Notes under the pieces: model-generated | What the model was told of the DNA's origin: nothing | Databases searched by the model: none | Seen by the model: only the letters and a program-made list of their open reading frames with translations | Assembly: GCF_021130785.1 (NCBI RefSeq) | Contig: NW_025778948.1 | Coordinates: 1-64,000 of the forward strand | Source of the DNA: Homalodisca vitripennis | Lineage: Eukaryota > Arthropoda > Insecta > Hemiptera > Cicadellidae | Length of the DNA: 64,000 nucleotides | Direction of reading: 5' to 3' | Part shown: in pieces, positions 1 to 9,536 of the stretch | How the letters are laid out: every line of letters starts with the position of its first letter | How positions within the stretch are numbered: position 1 is the stretch's first letter | Position numbers and translations under genes: made by a program

Positions 1-963
1 CCACTCTCTCCAGAAAATATGCTATGCTAGGACCTGAGTTGTCAAACTTAAGGCTCCACTTGTATACAGGCACAGGTCTAGGACGTATACTGTCACATCT
101 TCCATTTTTTAAACTGACCTCCGTCACGCTGTATCTCCAGGCTTTCTGGTTTATTAAGTTCTTCTTGGATCTTTCGAATCTTCTTTCTTCAGGCCTATTC
201 ATCCATTCGCCTTTTTTCTTCTTCCAGTCTTCTTTCTTCTTGGTGCCACTTCTCTTCTTGTACTGCCCTTTCATGTTTTAAATGTAGTTCTTGAAGTCTG
301 ATTTCTTCTTGTTGATGCATAACTTCTTTACTTCTCCGTTTTTTCTAGCGGTTTTTTTGCTCTTCCTCCACATTCATGAATGCGATCTTATCTTCGGCAG
401 CTCAAAGGTGTCTGTCTCGTTGATTGGAACAATAGCGTGTTGATGTTCTCCTGGCCTATTATGAGGCTCATCTTGTGAAGGTTGCTTCACTTTGGGTTCA
501 AAATTTGAAGATAATCTGGCATCCTTGAATGAATCCAATAATTCCTTGCATCTACTCAAAAGATCATCTTTAGTCTCCCCTAAATCGCCCTCTGCAGTTG
601 CACTAACCGGAATTCTCTGCACTCTTAGATATAAGTGCCAAATACGGGCCACAATTACGATGGTACTCGTTGTCGTTGTGATTTCCCTCATAGTCCCACT
701 AACTAAAGCTGAAAGATCTTGATACTTCACTTCACACTCCTCTAGTTCAGCACTCCGTATCTTGAGCATTAACTATCCGCAATCATCAATTTGGAGTGTT
801 TGTTGCTAAAGTTTGAGACAGCCGTTTCCTCAAATCTCCAGCATTACCCTCGGTAGGCAAGCTCCTAATTTTTAAGTTCATAAATGACTTCGGTTTTACG
901 AAGATGATAAGCACTCATGTTAATGTAAAACACTAAATTCACCAGTGGAACAGAAATGCTCAT
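1..963 (-). pseudogene. Broken partial gag (copy 1)
   Basis: Same gag N-terminal region as the intact gag at 7,408-9,066, here cut by the window edge. The aligned start codon is at 961-963. Many one- to three-base insertions relative to the intact copy break the frame, for example around 110, 175, 200, 350, 390, 655, 700, 755 and 780. The longest open stretch is 374-769. The breaks cluster in homopolymers and short repeats, which fits residual sequencing error at least as well as mutation. As given it cannot make Gag. Confidence 0.8.
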
Positions 964-1426
964 CTACTGCCCCTAATATTCATTAAACAATCCTTGAAAA
1001 GAGAGGAAACTATTTTACAAAAGCTTAGTATCTAAACAACAGGAACAATCAACATCATATAACATCATAGAAATTCCAAGAATGTACAATAAGTCAAATT
1101 TGAGCAAACTAAGGTAATAACTAAGCCAAAAATCCTCTGGATAATCCCAACATACCATTAATATAAATTATCTCAATGTAATGAAATGATTACCATAGCC
1201 AGAGCAGCTTAATAATTCCAATAATTGCATTTTTAAGGGTCTCAAACCTAGCCCCACGTTCAGAGAGCGCCATTTTGCGACCTCCCACTTAGGGTATCTC
1301 AGGTATCCGGCAGCAGTCAGTGGAGAAGGGGGTGGGCAGTGAGTGATATCTAAATGTGGTCACGTAGATATCTGGTCAAAATTCCTTGTGAAACATTGTT
1401 GCTCGGTGAAAAACGGGGCGCCACCT

Positions 1427-2710
1427 TGTTTTAGGATTGTACATATGCAGGGCTCCAACAAGGAAGCAGTCTCCTGCTCCCAGGAATTTTTGTCAGGTTC
1501 ATCTACTACCCGCCTTACTAAATTTACTCTAGACCAAGCCTTGGTATTACACATTTATGGTTTACTTTAGCTTTTTTTTGAAAATAACACCCTTATAATA
1601 GTACCGTATAATAAATTAATCAGTTACACTAGGTGTGAAAAACAAGACTGTATTGCAAAAACTGGCCAATTTATTATACAAATTAAAGATAAAAAATAAT
1701 CTCCAGTTGATTGTTCAAAACGATACTTGGCATGTAATCAAAAGATTCCAATTAAGTAACACAATTTAACCTGTTAATATACTTCAGTAGCCAGCCTCGA
1801 TTAGTATCCAAGAAATACAATATTTAAAATTTCAAAAGTTTTGGAGCGCTCCATTTAGGTACTAAATTTGAATACAAGATATAGAACATTTAAGAAGATA
1901 AATGGGTACAACTTACGCTAAACATGAATAAAACCAGAAATAACTGCAATGTACAATGAGACACAATTCAATTACACAATATAAACAAGACAAGTATCAT
2001 TAACCTAACAATTGAAGACATGAAGATAAGTTGCTGGGCATCGCTGAGCTGCGGCACATCTCACACACAGTAGTAGTAGTTAATTGTGAGTCCGATCCAC
2101 CGTGACAAAATAGGACCATGGCGATATCGACTGTCCATAAAGGCAAAGAAAAGTCTGTACTCACCAAACGATTGAGTCACAATCAACCCACAGGTAAACG
2201 CGATCGGTCGGACCGCAGTGCGGCGCGACAGGGTCTGCGGGCGCGGCAGAGTCTAGGCGGTAAGCGGCAGAGTCCAGGCGGCAAGCGGCAGTCACCGCGA
2301 GACGTAACGGCACAGATCCGTGGCAGGGCGGTGTCGCGGCGTCGGGTAGGTTGGTCCGCGGTGGTCAAACCAGGCCAGCACTGATCACTGCAAGGGTACA
2401 CCCAGGAATGGTCCACCAGTCACAAAAATCCAGGAATCCCAATAAATCCAGATAAAGGTCGCAGTACAAAAAGCCCTGTACACAATCAATTCGAAATAGA
2501 ACGTGCCCAGCATACAATAATACGAGATAGTAATAATCCTAATAGTTGTATAAAGATAACAATAAGATAGACACAACATATAACAGTATGATAACATATT
2601 GTGAATAATAGATTAAGACAGTTTTATTGGTGATATTTTATAAAATCAGTAGGCTATTCTTCTGTGTCTATTTTTGGCATTTTCTGACATATATTCCAAG
2701 AATCTCACTT
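1427..2710 (-). repeat. Putative LTR, copy 1
   Basis: Counterpart of 9,537-10,895. It precedes the same candidate primer-binding site (minus strand, starting at 1,423). It carries one 18-bp GC-rich minisatellite unit (about 2,224-2,241) where the other copy has four. Calling it an LTR is an inference from its position upstream of a primer-binding-like site. If the element at 4.3-9.1 kb ends here, this would be its 3' LTR, shared with the next element to the left. Confidence 0.45.
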
Positions 2711-3690
2711 GACAGCTTTCAGTAAACATCATGATTTTATAATTAATTTTTTTCTTCTGGAGGACATTTTAACACATAACCAGATGCGTGATTAAATTTA
2801 TCATGAATATTATATACTTGAGCAATACTCATAAATAGTCTCAATATGACAGGTTATCCTATATAAACACATTTTATTAACTAGTATTCACAACAAACAG
2901 ATATAATTACATTTGACAAAAATATTCTAGTGTAAAATATATTCAAAATTCACAGTTAGCAAATTGTTTCATTAATTACTTGGAATTCCTTTCTTAGTTA
3001 ACTCAGTAGTTTTTGTTTATTGTGAGAACTGATAATTTGTACTGTCATTAGATCTATGCAAGAAATATTGTTATAGAATGTTAACTTTACAAGGGTGGTG
3101 GCTATTTACTCATCAAAATAGTAAACATCTTAGGACTAAAATAAACAAAAATAATCAAAACAATCACTCATATCTTACAGCTAACAAAATTAATCATCAT
3201 TACAAATAAATTGACATCTGAGCTACAAGTCGACCAACACTGTATAGTGTAATTTAAAATTCAAATTCAAAGAACTCCTCAATATATATTGTATATGATT
3301 ACTTTCATAAGTAGATGAGATTTTTCTTCAATACAAAGATTATAATGCTTAAAAATTGTCGAGTTATCATAATGATTGTTATTAATTATTCAACTGAAAC
3401 ATTATTTCAGATACTGGCAAGAAAACATTATTTTTGAGGTGACAGACCTAGTATGCTATTAAACATAACATTAAATATTTGCATGAGTTATTTGAAGCAA
3501 GGGAAATATTTATTAAATTTTTGCCTGACTATAGTATAAACTTACTTAGTTGGTGATTTAATCTGGTCTTTTTTTTAAGATAATAAGTCGTTACTACTAA
3601 GATAATTACAGTTTAATAATTAGACAAAATTCATGAATTTTTAAGGAGACAATCATTTTTCAACATGTGACACAGTATTCAATTCCTAAC
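2711..3690. other. AT-rich sequence between element parts
   Basis: No open frame or recognised repeat. Composition is much more AT-rich than the gypsy parts on either side. It is either host DNA between two elements or a non-coding 3' internal region of a tandem element. Confidence 0.5.
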
Positions 3691-4268
3691 AGGTTCAATT
3701 ACCGAGGCCTGGTTTAGTTAAATATTGCACTAACGACATGAAATTTAAAATTTTAGTTGTGGTTTCCTTAATTTACAAAGAGAACAGTAATTAAGTGTGG
3801 TAGTAAATTCACCTTGGCCTTTCTCCGAAATCGGCTCCAAAATATCCAGCGATGCTGAAGGGCTTCCGGTCTTCAACAGCACACGAACACCAAAACGTAC
3901 ACCACAGTTCGCAGTTGGACCTCCAATGCCCAAATCGTCAGCCGCTTTCAGGGTTCATGCACAGTCGGTTAATCATGTTGGTGCGCTACACCGTTGTCGG
4001 TCGGGTCAGAAAGGCACATGGCGAGCATTGGCTGGAGTAATGATGTACCCTTACGCCTGCAGTTAGAAGTTAGGCAATTCCGGCATGCACATGTTTAGCC
4101 AACTAGTTGACGTTTAGTTGCGTTGGCACAATGTCGGCGCGCTACGACACTGGTTAATTAAGAGATAATTATAGAGTGATCAGTTCTACAATTTCTGCCA
4201 AACTAATATAGGTATTTTGCGCACGTCACAAACACCCTCCTTCCTCTAGAAAATTTCTCAAATTTTCT
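3691..4268 (-). mobile_element. 3' end region of the gypsy-type element
   Basis: Moderate-GC sequence directly after the pol stop codon, ending where AT-rich sequence begins near 3,690. On the minus strand a purine-rich tract (4,243 to 4,231) is followed at 4,230 by TG, the usual arrangement of a polypurine tract and 3' LTR start. I could not find this putative LTR sequence at the 5' side of the element, so the LTR assignment is unresolved. Short open frames here resemble no known protein. Confidence 0.45.
4231..4243 (-). other. Candidate polypurine tract
   Basis: Minus strand reads AGAGGAAGGAGGG and is followed immediately by TGTTTGTG. In LTR elements such a tract primes plus-strand synthesis and abuts the 3' LTR, which starts with TG. 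It lies 26 bases after the end of the integrase frame. Confidence 0.45.
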
Positions 4269-4928
4269 TTACTGGTTGAACTTCTTGAGGTCTGCCACAT
4301 GCCAGTTTCCGATTTGCTTGCCATTCATATCAGAAAGGGTGTACACTAAGGGTGAGATTTCCTTAGCTACAACATATGGACCTACATAACGTGGAGCTAA
4401 CTTGGCTGCGAAGTAATTGGCAGCGTCCGAATGCGGGTAGTTTCTCTTCAAAACAATATCACCAACCCGATACATCACTGGTCTTCTACGTAGGTTGTAT
4501 CGACGAGCGTTCTGTTCATGCGCATTTTCCAGCCGGTTCGCAACATCCTGATAGATGTGCATTAGCTCTTGAAGCTTTTCCCCGAACTTTTCATGACTAT
4601 CGGGTATAGGTAAAACCGAGCCATCTTGTACAACCTCGAATCCTGCACCAGCAGAAGCGAGTTCTCGCCCGAAGTTCAAGTAGGCTGGGGAATACTGTGT
4701 AGTCTCATGGTAGGCTGTTCGTAAGGCAAAACCAATCTTCGGTATATGCTTATCCCATTCTCTATGGTTGTCATTTATATAGGCTCTCAACATGGTGATA
4801 ATATTCCGATTCACTCTTTCAGCAGGATTTGATTGAGGGTAACGACTTGCGTTTAGTAGGATTTTAACTTTGTACTGCTTAGCTAGGTTAGTAAACCGGG
4901 CCTCCGATGAATTCTGAGCTGTTATCAC
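4269..4928 (-). pseudogene. Pol, integrase C-terminal part (frameshifted fragment)
   Basis: Continuation of the integrase begun in the frame ending at 4,925. The catalytic glutamate segment is visible (NPAERVNRNIITML), followed by the usual gypsy tail ending in a small beta-rich domain (residues about 165-215; GPYVVAKEISPLVYTL). No chromodomain is apparent and no env frame follows. Two small frame changes separate it from upstream pol: one near 4,955, where a short repeat looks duplicated, and one near 4,900, in a run of C. The second catalytic Asp lies between the two breaks. Residue 1 of the open frame is not a natural start. Confidence 0.85.
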
Positions 4929-6271
4929 AAATTATGTAGGCCGGTACTCCATCCATACACCATAAATATGTCGTTTTCAAGATGTTGGGCCACTATTTCG
5001 GCCGTAGCTGCTCGAAGAGGTTGAAGAACAGAGTAATTCGTGAAGGTATCCGTAACCACCAATAAATACTTGAACCCTTTCATGGATCTTGGCAAAGGTC
5101 CCATCAAGTCAGCCGCAATCATTTGCCAAGGAGCTTTAATACCACGACGACATCCCATGTTTCCGGATGGCAGATTCTGATCATACTTCACTCTCTGACA
5201 AACACTGCACCGGGATACATAGGTGGCGACGTCCTTCCGCATCTTCGGCCAGTAGTATAACTGTTGTATACGATTGTATGTCTTGAGGACACCTTGATGT
5301 CCCGCTGTTGGCTCATCATGACACTCCGCTAAAACTTGCCTCCGTAGATCCTTAGGAACTACTATTCTCCAACTATCGCCCTGCAATAAAGGTTCTAAGG
5401 TTGTCACATTCTTATAGGGTTTACCGGTTTCAACTCTCCATTGGCTGTAGAGCTTAGAATTCTGTTCGACTTTCTGTAACATGCCCTTGTACCACTTATC
5501 TTTGACATCAAGGGGAATTTCCACTGCCTCACACTGAAGTGCGTTCTCCGAGGGAAGTTCAAGAGGAGTTGTACGAGATAAAAGATCTGGTACCACATTA
5601 TCCTGTCCTTTCCTATGAACCAAGTGGTAATCGTACGGTTGTAAACGGAGGGCCCAACGAGCCAGTCGACCGGTGGGATCTTTTAGCCTGTTTAGCCAGA
5701 GGAGGCTGTAGTGGTCCTTAACCACGGTAAATCTCACACCTTCTACATAAGGCCTAAATGTTTCCACCGCCCAGATGACAGCCAAGCACTCCCGCTCGGT
5801 AGCAGAGTATTTTTGTTCTTGTTGAGTTAGGGTTCGACTAGCATATGCTACCACTCCTGCACCCTGCTCATACTCCTGACTCAGAACCGCAGCTATTCCC
5901 ACTCCCGAAGCATCACATGAGATAGTAAATGCCTTGGTGTAATCTGGACAAGACAAAATAGGGGCCGTAATTAAGCAGGATTTGATATCTTGAAATGCTT
6001 GCTCAGCCTCCTGGTTCCACTCAAATTTTGAACGCCTACTAAGAAGGGATCTCAGCGGATGCATTCGAGACGCAAAATTAGGGATGAAACGCCTGTACCA
6101 TGACGCTATTCCGCTGAATTGCCTGACCTCTTTTTGGTTTCGAGGAACTGGTATGTCAAAAATTGCCTTGATTTTGTCAGGGTCCACCCTTAAACCATCA
6201 ACACTGACAACGTAACCTAGATACCTTAGTTCAGAACGGCAGAACTTGGACTTCTCCTGATTTAAGGTCAA
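4925..6271 (-). pseudogene. Pol, end of RT, RNase H and integrase N-terminal half
   Basis: In order: the end of reverse transcriptase (thumb/connection, residues about 1-110); RNase H (about 110-235) with SCDASG, ATERECLA and the KDHYSL segment; a linker; the integrase zinc-binding HHCC domain (about 330-385) with HDEPTAGHQG and CSVCQ; and the first catalytic Asp in AADLMGPLPRS. The frame is the same as the upstream pol frame (6,290-7,453), separated only by one TAA. It ends by frameshift inside the integrase core near 4,955. Domain order RT-RNase H-integrase is typical of Ty3/gypsy rather than Ty1/copia. Confidence 0.9.
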
Positions 6272-6289
6272 TTTAGCTGTTCGGATTCT

Positions 6290-7453
6290 TTAAAAAATTT
6301 CGGCCAACACCTGTAGGTGTTTCTCAAAGCTTGACGTCACGACAATTTTATCGTCTAGGTAAACGAAAACATGGGGTTCTAGGTCCGGTCCTAATACGGT
6401 GTCCACAAGGCGCTGCCAAGTTGCCGGAGCTCCGCATAAACCAAATGGCATTGTCACAAACTGGTAGAGTCTCCTTCCGGGAATAGTGAACGCCGTCTTC
6501 TCCTTACTGCTTTCTTCTAACTCAATTTGCCAATATGCGCTCTTAATGTCTAGACTTGATAGGTATTTGGCGTCTCTAAGGCGATCAAGGATTGTTGTCA
6601 CTTGATGTAAGGGGTAAGCATCCTTACGACTAACAGCGTTAACCGCTCTGAAGTCAACCAGAAATCTCTTGCTACCATCCGGTTTGTCAAGCAGCATAAT
6701 CGGGGAGGACCATGCACTCTGTGAGGGTTCAACAACACCCAAGTGCAGCATACGGTCAAGCTTTTCATTAATGAGTTTTTGGCGGGCAGGAGAGACTGAA
6801 TAATAACGCTGTTTGATGTGTTGAGCGTCGCCTGTGTCTATCACATGTTTGACTCTGTCTGTTCTTCCTAAAGATGCAGGCTCATCCTTAAAATGTCCTT
6901 CAATAAGTTCTTGAAGTTTACCTCTCTCTTCCGGTGCTAGGTTATCTCCCGACGTAATTCCTCCAATGGAACTGCAAAATATCTGGGTATTTTTAGGAAC
7001 AAAATCCCATTTACGGTTACGCATGTCCGTTACGATGTGCATGTGCTCCCAAAAGTCTATACCTAATATGAGAGATTGTTGTAATGAGGGTACAACACAA
7101 ACTGATAATTCTTCGGTCCTTCCTTGTAAAGTTATGGGCAAGCTAATAAATCCTTTAATCTCGTGCCTATTGGAGTCGGCCGTCTCAACATAAGTTCCAA
7201 GGGTGTCCTGTAGCTTAGTTGGGAATTCTCTTAAAATCCATAATCCTTTTCCTCCCAGAAATGTTCTCGATGCCCCTGAATCGAGAAGTGCTGTAATTTC
7301 TCTACCTAAAACTCTGACTTTAAGATAAGGTCTAGGATCCTTTTGATAAGTCTGCAAAACATAGTTGATGATGGGCGAGTCTTTATCCTTTAGGGAGCCA
7401 AAATAGTTTAGTGAGTCTTTAGCCCCCTGCCATGCACGTTTTTTGGCTGACAT
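6290..7453 (-). pseudogene. Pol, protease and reverse transcriptase (ends at a premature TAA)
   Basis: Starts in the region overlapping gag and is reached by -1 frameshifting, so its first ATG is probably not used. The aspartic protease active site is ALLDSGASRTFLG (about residues 54-66). Reverse transcriptase follows: LDKPDGSKRFLVDFRAVN, then the palm segments SSLDIKSAYWQIEL and MPFGLCGAPATWQ, and the catalytic box FVYLDD (about residue 365). The frame stops at TAA 6,290-6,292 in the middle of RT, just after the catalytic box. The next segment (6,271 down to 4,925) is in the same frame, so this is a single nonsense change. Replication by this copy would need the stop absent or suppressed. 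Confidence 0.9.
7392..7444 (-). promoter_or_regulatory. -1 ribosomal frameshift signal at the gag-pol junction
   Basis: On the minus strand gag reads CCA AAA AAC near its end, giving the heptamer A AAA AAC (7,444-7,438) in the exact X XXY YYZ phase needed for -1 slippage. After a 9-nt spacer (7,437-7,429) a 7-bp stem can form between 7,428-7,422 and 7,398-7,392 (one G-U pair, 23-nt loop). The -1 frame after the heptamer is the pol frame. Slippery site, spacer length and stem fit the known retroviral/retrotransposon signal. Function is inferred. Confidence 0.85.
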
Positions 7454-9066
7454 TTACTGCAGTCTCTCTTCAGAATATTTTCTTTCCCACAACCGTAGCA
7501 GAACTTTTTCTTAGGCTGCCGACAGAACCAAAACCGATGACCTTGTGCTCCACAATTCCAGCAGGATATTTCTTGCCGTTCTCTAAATTGTTTAGATTCA
7601 ATGGCAGCTACACGTACTTGTGGGAATCCCCTTCGGCAATTTGAATCATGATAAGCGAGATCAGGTTTAAGTGCCGTTTCATTCCCAGGTGCAGGTCTCG
7701 GTCTAATCATACTCAGTCGACCGGCTTCGGCACGACGACCCATAGATATAAGCTGTTCGAGGAATAAAATATTGCTTAAGGCCAATCTATCTTGCAGCTG
7801 AGGATGCAGGTTGTTGTAAATTTGAGCTAAACGAGTGGTCTCTGGTACGGAGGCTGCCAATCTACTATATAGTCCCTCCATGGCGGCTATGTAAAGGTCC
7901 AATGGCTCCTTATCTCCCTGAACTCTATTAAATATTTCCTGATGAAGCCTCAAGATGTAATCAGCTGATTGAAAAGCTTCACGAAGTTCTTTTGTAAGTT
8001 GGTGCCAAGACCTGATTCTAGTTGCTGCTGCGCGATACCAAACAAGCGCGGGACCGGCAAAGAGGTCGACGGCGGATTCGTATAGCTCTTGATGAGTTAT
8101 CCCACGTGCTCGGCGCAATTCCTCCACTCTCTCCAGAAAATATGCTATGCTAGGACCTGAGTTGTCAAACTTAAGGCTCCACTTGTATACAGGCACAGGT
8201 CTAGGACGTATACTGTCACATCTTCCATTTTTAAACTGACCTCCGTCACGCTGTATCTCCAGGCTTTCTGGTTTATTAAGTTCTTCTTGGATCTTCGAAT
8301 CTTCTTTCTTCAGCCTATCATCCATTCGCCTTTTTTCTTCTTCCAGTCTTCTTTCTTCTTGGTGCCACTTCTCTTCTTGTACTGCCCTTTCATGTTTTAA
8401 ATGTAGTTCTTGAAGTCTGATTTCTTCTTGTTGATGCATAACTTCTTTACTTCTCCGTTTTTCTAGCGGTTTTTGCTCTTCCTCCACATTCATGAATGCG
8501 ATCTTCGGCAGCTCAAAGGTGTCTGTCTCGTTGATTGGAACAATAGCGTGTTGATGTTCTCCTGGCCTATTATGAGGCTCATCTTGTGAAGGTTGCTTCA
8601 CTTTGGGTTCAAAATTTGAAGATAATCTGGCATCCTTGAATGAATCCAATAATTCCTTGCATCTACTCAAAAGATCATCTTTAGTCTCCCCTAAATCGCC
8701 CTCTGCAGTTGCACTAACCGGAATTCTCTGCACTCTTAGATATAAGTGCCAAATACGGGCCACAATACGATGGTACTCGTTGTCGTTGTGATTTCCCTCA
8801 TAGTCACTAACTAAAGCTGAAAGATCTTGATACTTCACTTCACACTCCTCTAGTTCAGCATCCGTATCTTGAGCATTAACTATCGCATCATCAATTGGAG
8901 TGTTTGTTGCTAAAGTTTGAGACAGCCGTTTCCTCAAATCTCCAGCATTACCCTCGGTAGGCAAGCTCCTAATTTTAAGTTCATAAATGACTTCGGTTTT
9001 ACGAAGATGATAAGCACTCATGTTAATGTAAAACACTAAATTCACCAGTGGAACAGAAATGCTCAT
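7408..9066 (-). CDS. gag: Gag of a Ty3/gypsy-type retrotransposon
   Basis: Intact 552-residue frame for the structural protein of the virus-like particle. Residues about 16-45 resemble a SAP-type helix-extended-helix motif. About 195-275 is a highly charged Gln/Glu/Arg/Lys coiled-coil region. About 290-460 is a retrotransposon capsid domain (FAGPALVWYRAAATRIRSW; FNRVQGDKEPLDLYIAAME). The C-terminus has one good CX2CX4HX4C zinc knuckle (CWNCGAQGHRFWFC) and a second with Ile in place of His (CYGCGKENILKRDC). A second ATG at 9,021 begins directly at the SAP-like region and may be the real start. The last 45 bases overlap pol, with a -1 frameshift signal. This is the only intact long gene in the window. 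Confidence 0.92.
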   Translation of the reverse strand: MSISVPLVNLVFYINMSAYHLRKTEVIYELKIRSLPTEGNAGDLRKRLSQTLATNTPIDDAIVNAQDTDAELEECEVKYQDLSALVSDYEGNHNDNEYHRIVARIWHLYLRVQRIPVSATAEGDLGETKDDLLSRCKELLDSFKDARLSSNFEPKVKQPSQDEPHNRPGEHQHAIVPINETDTFELPKIAFMNVEEEQKPLEKRRSKEVMHQQEEIRLQELHLKHERAVQEEKWHQEERRLEEEKRRMDDRLKKEDSKIQEELNKPESLEIQRDGGQFKNGRCDSIRPRPVPVYKWSLKFDNSGPSIAYFLERVEELRRARGITHQELYESAVDLFAGPALVWYRAAATRIRSWHQLTKELREAFQSADYILRLHQEIFNRVQGDKEPLDLYIAAMEGLYSRLAASVPETTRLAQIYNNLHPQLQDRLALSNILFLEQLISMGRRAEAGRLSMIRPRPAPGNETALKPDLAYHDSNCRRGFPQVRVAAIESKQFRERQEISCWNCGAQGHRFWFCRQPKKKFCYGCGKENILKRDCSKCQPKNVHGRGLKTH

Positions 9067-9515
9067 CTACTGCCCCTAATATTCATTAAACAATCCTTGA
9101 AAGAGAGGAAACTATTTTACAAAAGCTTAGTATCTAACAACAGGAACAATCAACATCATATAACATCATAGAAATTCCAAGAATGTACAATAAGTCAAAT
9201 TTGAGCAACTAAGGTAATAACTAAGCCAAAAATCCTCTGGATAATCCCAACATACCATTAATATAAATTATCTCAATGTAATGAAATGATTACCATAGCC
9301 AGAGCAGCTTAATAATTCCAATAATTGCATTTTTAAGGGTCTCAAAACCTAGCCCCACGTTCAGAGCGCCATTTTTGCGACCTCCCACTTAGGGTATCTC
9401 AGGTATCCGGCAGCAGTCAGTGGAGAAGGGGGTGGGCAGTGAAAGTGTGGGCAGTGATATCTAAATGTGGTCACGTAGATATCTGGTCAAAATTCCTTGT
9501 GAAACATTGTTGCTC

Positions 9516-9533
9516 GGTGAAAACGGGGCGCCA
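9516..9533 (-). other. Candidate primer-binding site
   Basis: Minus strand TGGCGCCCCGTTTTCACC, beginning three bases after a CA that could end the LTR. TGGCGCC is the usual first part of sites complementary to tRNA 3' ends (…GGCGCCA). Beyond the first 9-10 bases I cannot match a particular tRNA, so this is tentative. The same site occurs in copy 1 at 1,406-1,423. Confidence 0.45.
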
Positions 9534-9536
9534 CCT

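Larger units (their letters stand above)
1..2710 (-). mobile_element. Partial gypsy-type element, 5' end (copy 1, runs off the window)
   Basis: This segment matches 8,124-10,895 almost end to end in the same orientation: gag N-terminal half, leader and putative LTR. Homology stops at the same base in both copies (2,710 and 10,895), which marks a real element end or a duplication breakpoint. Within the gag part nearly all differences are extra bases in copy 1, often in homopolymers. The distal part (about 1,740-2,150) also carries several substitutions, so copy 1 is not simply a re-read of copy 2. The left side continues outside the window. It could be a second element, or a tandem element sharing an LTR with the one to its right. 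Confidence 0.85.

Noticed and set aside
2118..2416. Arg/Gly/Gln-rich open frames on both strands (also 10,209-10,575)
   Set aside because: They arise from the GC-rich minisatellite in the putative LTR and change with unit number between the two copies.
3745..4066. Small overlapping frames near the 3' end of the gypsy element as an env-like gene
   Set aside because: Too short, on both strands, with no signal peptide, transmembrane segment or fusion-protein features.
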